Origin: a virus
Virus record (IMG/VR): IMGVR_UViG_3300045009_000924
Coordinates: 39,249-103,248 of that record
DNA: 64,000 nucleotides
Strand: one strand, 5' to 3'
The stretch's first letter is position 1. Each line of letters opens with the position of its first letter. A program made the position numbers and the translations under genes. Below are positions 61,868-64,000 of the stretch, one piece after another. Under the pieces are notes generated by a model that had not been told where the DNA came from, ran no database searches, and saw only the letters and a list, made by a program, of their open reading frames with translations.

Positions 61868-61893
61868 CCACAACACAGGAGTAATTTATATAT

Positions 61894-62166
61894 ATGAGCA
61901 ACACTGAAATCACCAGCATCAAAGATGTGACGATTTATGGTTCTGGCATATGGCTGGAAATGGGGGGTCAGGAATGGCTCATTATTAGTTCTTTCCTCGA
62001 AGCAGATTTATACAAAGTTGCACGATATGTCAACAGGATGGTGCTAGAAAAGTATGCATCAATCAATATTTCCGGTGAAACGAAAGAAGATGAAATCATC
62101 GCCGGCCTTTTTTCAAAAATATTTCCACCACGAAACAACAAGCAGGAGGAACAGCTCGGTGGGTGA
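61894..62166 (+). CDS. Hypothetical protein, 90 aa
   Basis: AGGAG upstream of ATG. Beta start (VTIYGSGIWLEMG) and helical middle. No family recognised. Overlaps the next gene by 8 bases. Confidence 0.65.
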   Translation: MSNTEITSIKDVTIYGSGIWLEMGGQEWLIISSFLEADLYKVARYVNRMVLEKYASINISGETKEDEIIAGLFSKIFPPRNNKQEEQLGG

Positions 62167-62338
62167 CGATAACAATGATGAAATCGAGACATTCATTATT
62201 AGATTACAAAAATCAGATAATAACGATATAAAAAATATCAATACTGAATCACTAATCAAATCACTTCTACAAAAAGGAAACTTTTTCCGAGTGGAAGAAA
62301 TAGTCAAAAGTGGAAAAAGAGGTAAAATAATTTCATGA
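62159..62338 (+). CDS. Hypothetical protein, 59 aa, GTG start
   Basis: GTG 62159 has a strong AGGAGGA 9 bases upstream. Charged helical protein. Overlaps the next gene by ATGA; an ATG start at 62054 would overlap the previous gene by over 100 bases and is rejected. Confidence 0.6.
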   Translation: MGDDNNDEIETFIIRLQKSDNNDIKNINTESLIKSLLQKGNFFRVEEIVKSGKRGKIIS

Positions 62339-62907
62339 AAAAACTACTACTAGCAACCATTATTTCACTTATTGTGTTTATTGCGTTTTCAGTGAGTGCT
62401 AATGCAAGGATGCATTCGAGTTACTGCGACATTGGTTATTCATACAATGTAGCAACCAATACTTGTGAACCATATTGGTTAGATTTTTCTGAAGACGATG
62501 GCCGTAATTCATATGTACAGCTGGGTGTCCAATCGTCAAATAAGGGATATGAAAATGGATTCATGCTTACATATTGGCTTGAAGTTATTTGTGTAAAACA
62601 AAATCTTTTAGTTCGTGTTTATAATTATCCTTTTGGTTTATATGCAAACGCAAGTCTTTATGGAGCTGGTTCTGGTCAAGTGAAATTCGATAATACACAA
62701 CCCAAAACAGTCAAGTATCAAAGAACATATGACGATGCGGGTGTTTGGCTTTCTGATGCGCGTGGATTCGTGCGCGGATTGATGAAGTCCAATTCTTCTG
62801 TTTCATTTAAGATTTTCGGAACAAATGGTCCCCATATCGCCACATTCCCAAAGGGTAACGTTGGTTCTTATGAGCAACTACTCCGCAAGAAGGGTTGCAA
62901 CTTCTAG
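62335..62907 (+). CDS. Secreted protein with signal peptide, 190 aa
   Basis: The first 24 residues are a textbook signal peptide (MKKLL, hydrophobic core, SANA cleavage). The mature part has YCDIGYSYN and further single Cys, suggesting disulfides outside the membrane. No family recognised. Possibly exported to alter the cell surface. The end overlaps the convergent gene by 30 bases. Confidence 0.7.
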   Translation: MKKLLLATIISLIVFIAFSVSANARMHSSYCDIGYSYNVATNTCEPYWLDFSEDDGRNSYVQLGVQSSNKGYENGFMLTYWLEVICVKQNLLVRVYNYPFGLYANASLYGAGSGQVKFDNTQPKTVKYQRTYDDAGVWLSDARGFVRGLMKSNSSVSFKIFGTNGPHIATFPKGNVGSYEQLLRKKGCNF

Positions 62908-63168
62908 TTCCGGTTTCTCTGGCCAGAGGGATTCCACAAACGCGTGAGTGTCAGTAGACGCTTTGTCGTGGTAGAAGGGGTCGAGTGGCGAGTGGCGAAT
63001 TTGCTCAGCTATTTCTGGATGCAAATCATCAAGCTCTACAAAATACACCTGACCGTATCGGAGTTTTGAACCGGCTTTCTTTATCATTTCATAGTCAATG
63101 CTGACGTTCGCTATAAATTCGTTGTACGAGATGTACTTGGTCGTGTTGTTTTCTGTGTTGTTTTCCAT
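62878..63168 (-). CDS. Hypothetical protein, 96 aa
   Basis: Compact acidic protein (YGQVYFVELDDLHPEIAEQI). Convergent with the secreted protein gene. No family recognised. Confidence 0.55.
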   Translation of the reverse strand: MENNTENNTTKYISYNEFIANVSIDYEMIKKAGSKLRYGQVYFVELDDLHPEIAEQIRHSPLDPFYHDKASTDTHAFVESLWPEKPELEVATLLAE

Positions 63169-63189
63169 CTGTACATTATAATTGGATTT

Positions 63190-63432
63190 ATGAAAAAACC
63201 TCTCAATGACTGTGATTTATATAAACAGCCAGATGATGTGATAAAAGAGTATGAGGATAGGGCTTTTGTGGAAATGATGTTGAATAACTTAATTCCCTGT
63301 TGTGGGGGGCACCCCGGTGAGGGCAAGCATAAAAAATTGTTTTATCGAACAGCCTGTGAGATGTATGAGGCTGATAAACGAGAAAAAGAAAAGCCAAGAA
63401 GATTGAAGAAAAAATCAGATAAATCTAAGTGA
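63190..63432 (+). CDS. Hypothetical protein, 80 aa
   Basis: CCGGHPGEGKHKK could bind metal; the tail is Lys/Arg-rich. Last recognisable gene of the window; 63433-63521 shows nothing I can assign. Confidence 0.5.
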   Translation: MKKPLNDCDLYKQPDDVIKEYEDRAFVEMMLNNLIPCCGGHPGEGKHKKLFYRTACEMYEADKREKEKPRRLKKKSDKSK

Positions 63433-63521
63433 TAAAGTTTGAAGTTAATTTTCTATGGCATAGCTGCCCACGGTGTCGCAGGGTGCGAGAAAAGTTAGCG
63501 CGGGGCTCATTTCGGCACGCC

Positions 63522-64000
63522 AAAACACACACATAACACACCACACACACAACACACACAAAAAAAACTCAAAAAAAAAACGCACGACACACACACACAC
63601 GCACACACCGACACGCCGACACACGCCGACGCACCGACGCACGCCGACGCACCGACACGGCGACACACACACGCCGACGCACCGACACAGCGACGCCGTG
63701 ACGCACGCCGTGACGCACGCCGTGACGCACGCACGACGACACCGACGCACGACGACACCGACGCACGACGAACGACGCACGCCGTGACGCACGCACGACG
63801 CACGCCGTGACGCACGCACGACGCACGCCGTGACGCACCGACACGACGACACCGACGCACGACGCACGCACACGACGCACGCACACGACGCACGCACGAC
63901 GCACGCCGTGACGCACCGACACGACGACACCGACGCACGACGCACGCACACGACGCACGCACACGACGCACGCACGACGCACGCCGTGACGCACGCACGA
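63522..64000. repeat. GC-rich simple-sequence array running off the window
   Basis: Begins as CA-type microsatellite with short A runs, then becomes GACGCAC/CGACAC-type units. From about 63827 a 78-bp higher-order unit is visible (anchors at 63827, 63905, 63983). T is almost absent from the + strand. Composition is unlike the rest of the window; ORFs here are by-products of the repeat. It could be a genuine terminal array or an assembly/sequencing artefact. Confidence 0.85.

Noticed and set aside
62054-62158. ATG 62054 as start of the 59-residue gene
   Set aside because: It would overlap the preceding gene by over 100 bases; GTG 62159 has a strong AGGAGGA site.
63445-63998. Overlapping ORFs rich in Cys, Val, Arg in the terminal array
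   Set aside because: Open in several frames only because the repeat lacks stop codons; no start or ribosome sites.

Overview
The window looks like part of the genome of a large, AT-rich, tailed double-stranded DNA phage that infects an actinobacterium. The phage assignment rests on an HK97-type major capsid protein, a small terminase subunit, a bifunctional primase-helicase, SSB, MazG, a lysozyme-like protein and five tRNA genes. The host inference rests mainly on a WhiB-family Fe-S regulator, a family known only from Actinomycetota and their phages; a freshwater or marine actinobacterium with a modest GC genome fits the AT-rich composition, but that is inference.

Layout. 1-25.1 kb (+ strand) is a head or virion module. 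It holds the 3' part of a giant protein with a UvrD-type helicase, an acidic PepSY/DUF6582 protein, a 2836-residue protein (metallopeptidase-like, degenerate ADP-ribosyltransferase-like and ParB-like segments), five overlapping mid-sized genes, the major capsid protein with its own terminator, and a DUF6321 protein. 25.1-26.6 kb holds small + strand genes (SNase-fold protein, Cys-rich protein, MazG). 26.6-30.7 kb is a - strand block: class II ribonucleotide reductase, a tRNA-Arg(UCU) that overlaps its 3' end, an AsnO/VioC-like oxygenase and two small genes. 30.8-34.7 kb (+) carries a Zn-finger protein, WhiB, primase-helicase, small terminase and a ribbon-helix-helix protein. 34.7-50.5 kb is one 5254-residue ORF. 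50.5-63.4 kb is a patchwork of small genes with SSB, a secreted lysozyme-like protein, a nuclease-like protein, thioredoxin, a SMARCAL1-like SNF2 helicase and four more tRNAs. The last 0.5 kb is GC-rich simple-sequence repeat.

The most striking signal is a short peptide, consensus [E/D]-R-[L/I/V]-S-S-G, that recurs about 21 times. I found it only in the three giant proteins, where it tends to lie between recognisable domains. Its codons differ from copy to copy, so selection appears to act on the peptide and not on the DNA. I propose that the giants are polyproteins cut (or otherwise recognised) at RLSSG. The products would include helicase, DEDDh exonuclease, three ADP-ribosyltransferase-like domains, two GNAT acetyltransferase-like domains, four HExxH metallopeptidase-like domains and a ParB-like domain. 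Delivery of these with the virion, by analogy with T4 Alt, is inference; the protease is not identified in this window.

Class II RNR, thioredoxin and MazG form a nucleotide-supply set. Primase-helicase, SSB, UvrD-like and SNF2 helicases and exonuclease form a replication/repair set. The tRNAs read A-ending or otherwise AT-favoured codons (AGA, AUA, GUA, AAA, plus a CAU anticodon), matching the AGA- and ATA-rich giant genes; the capsid gene instead uses CGT/CGC arginine codons.
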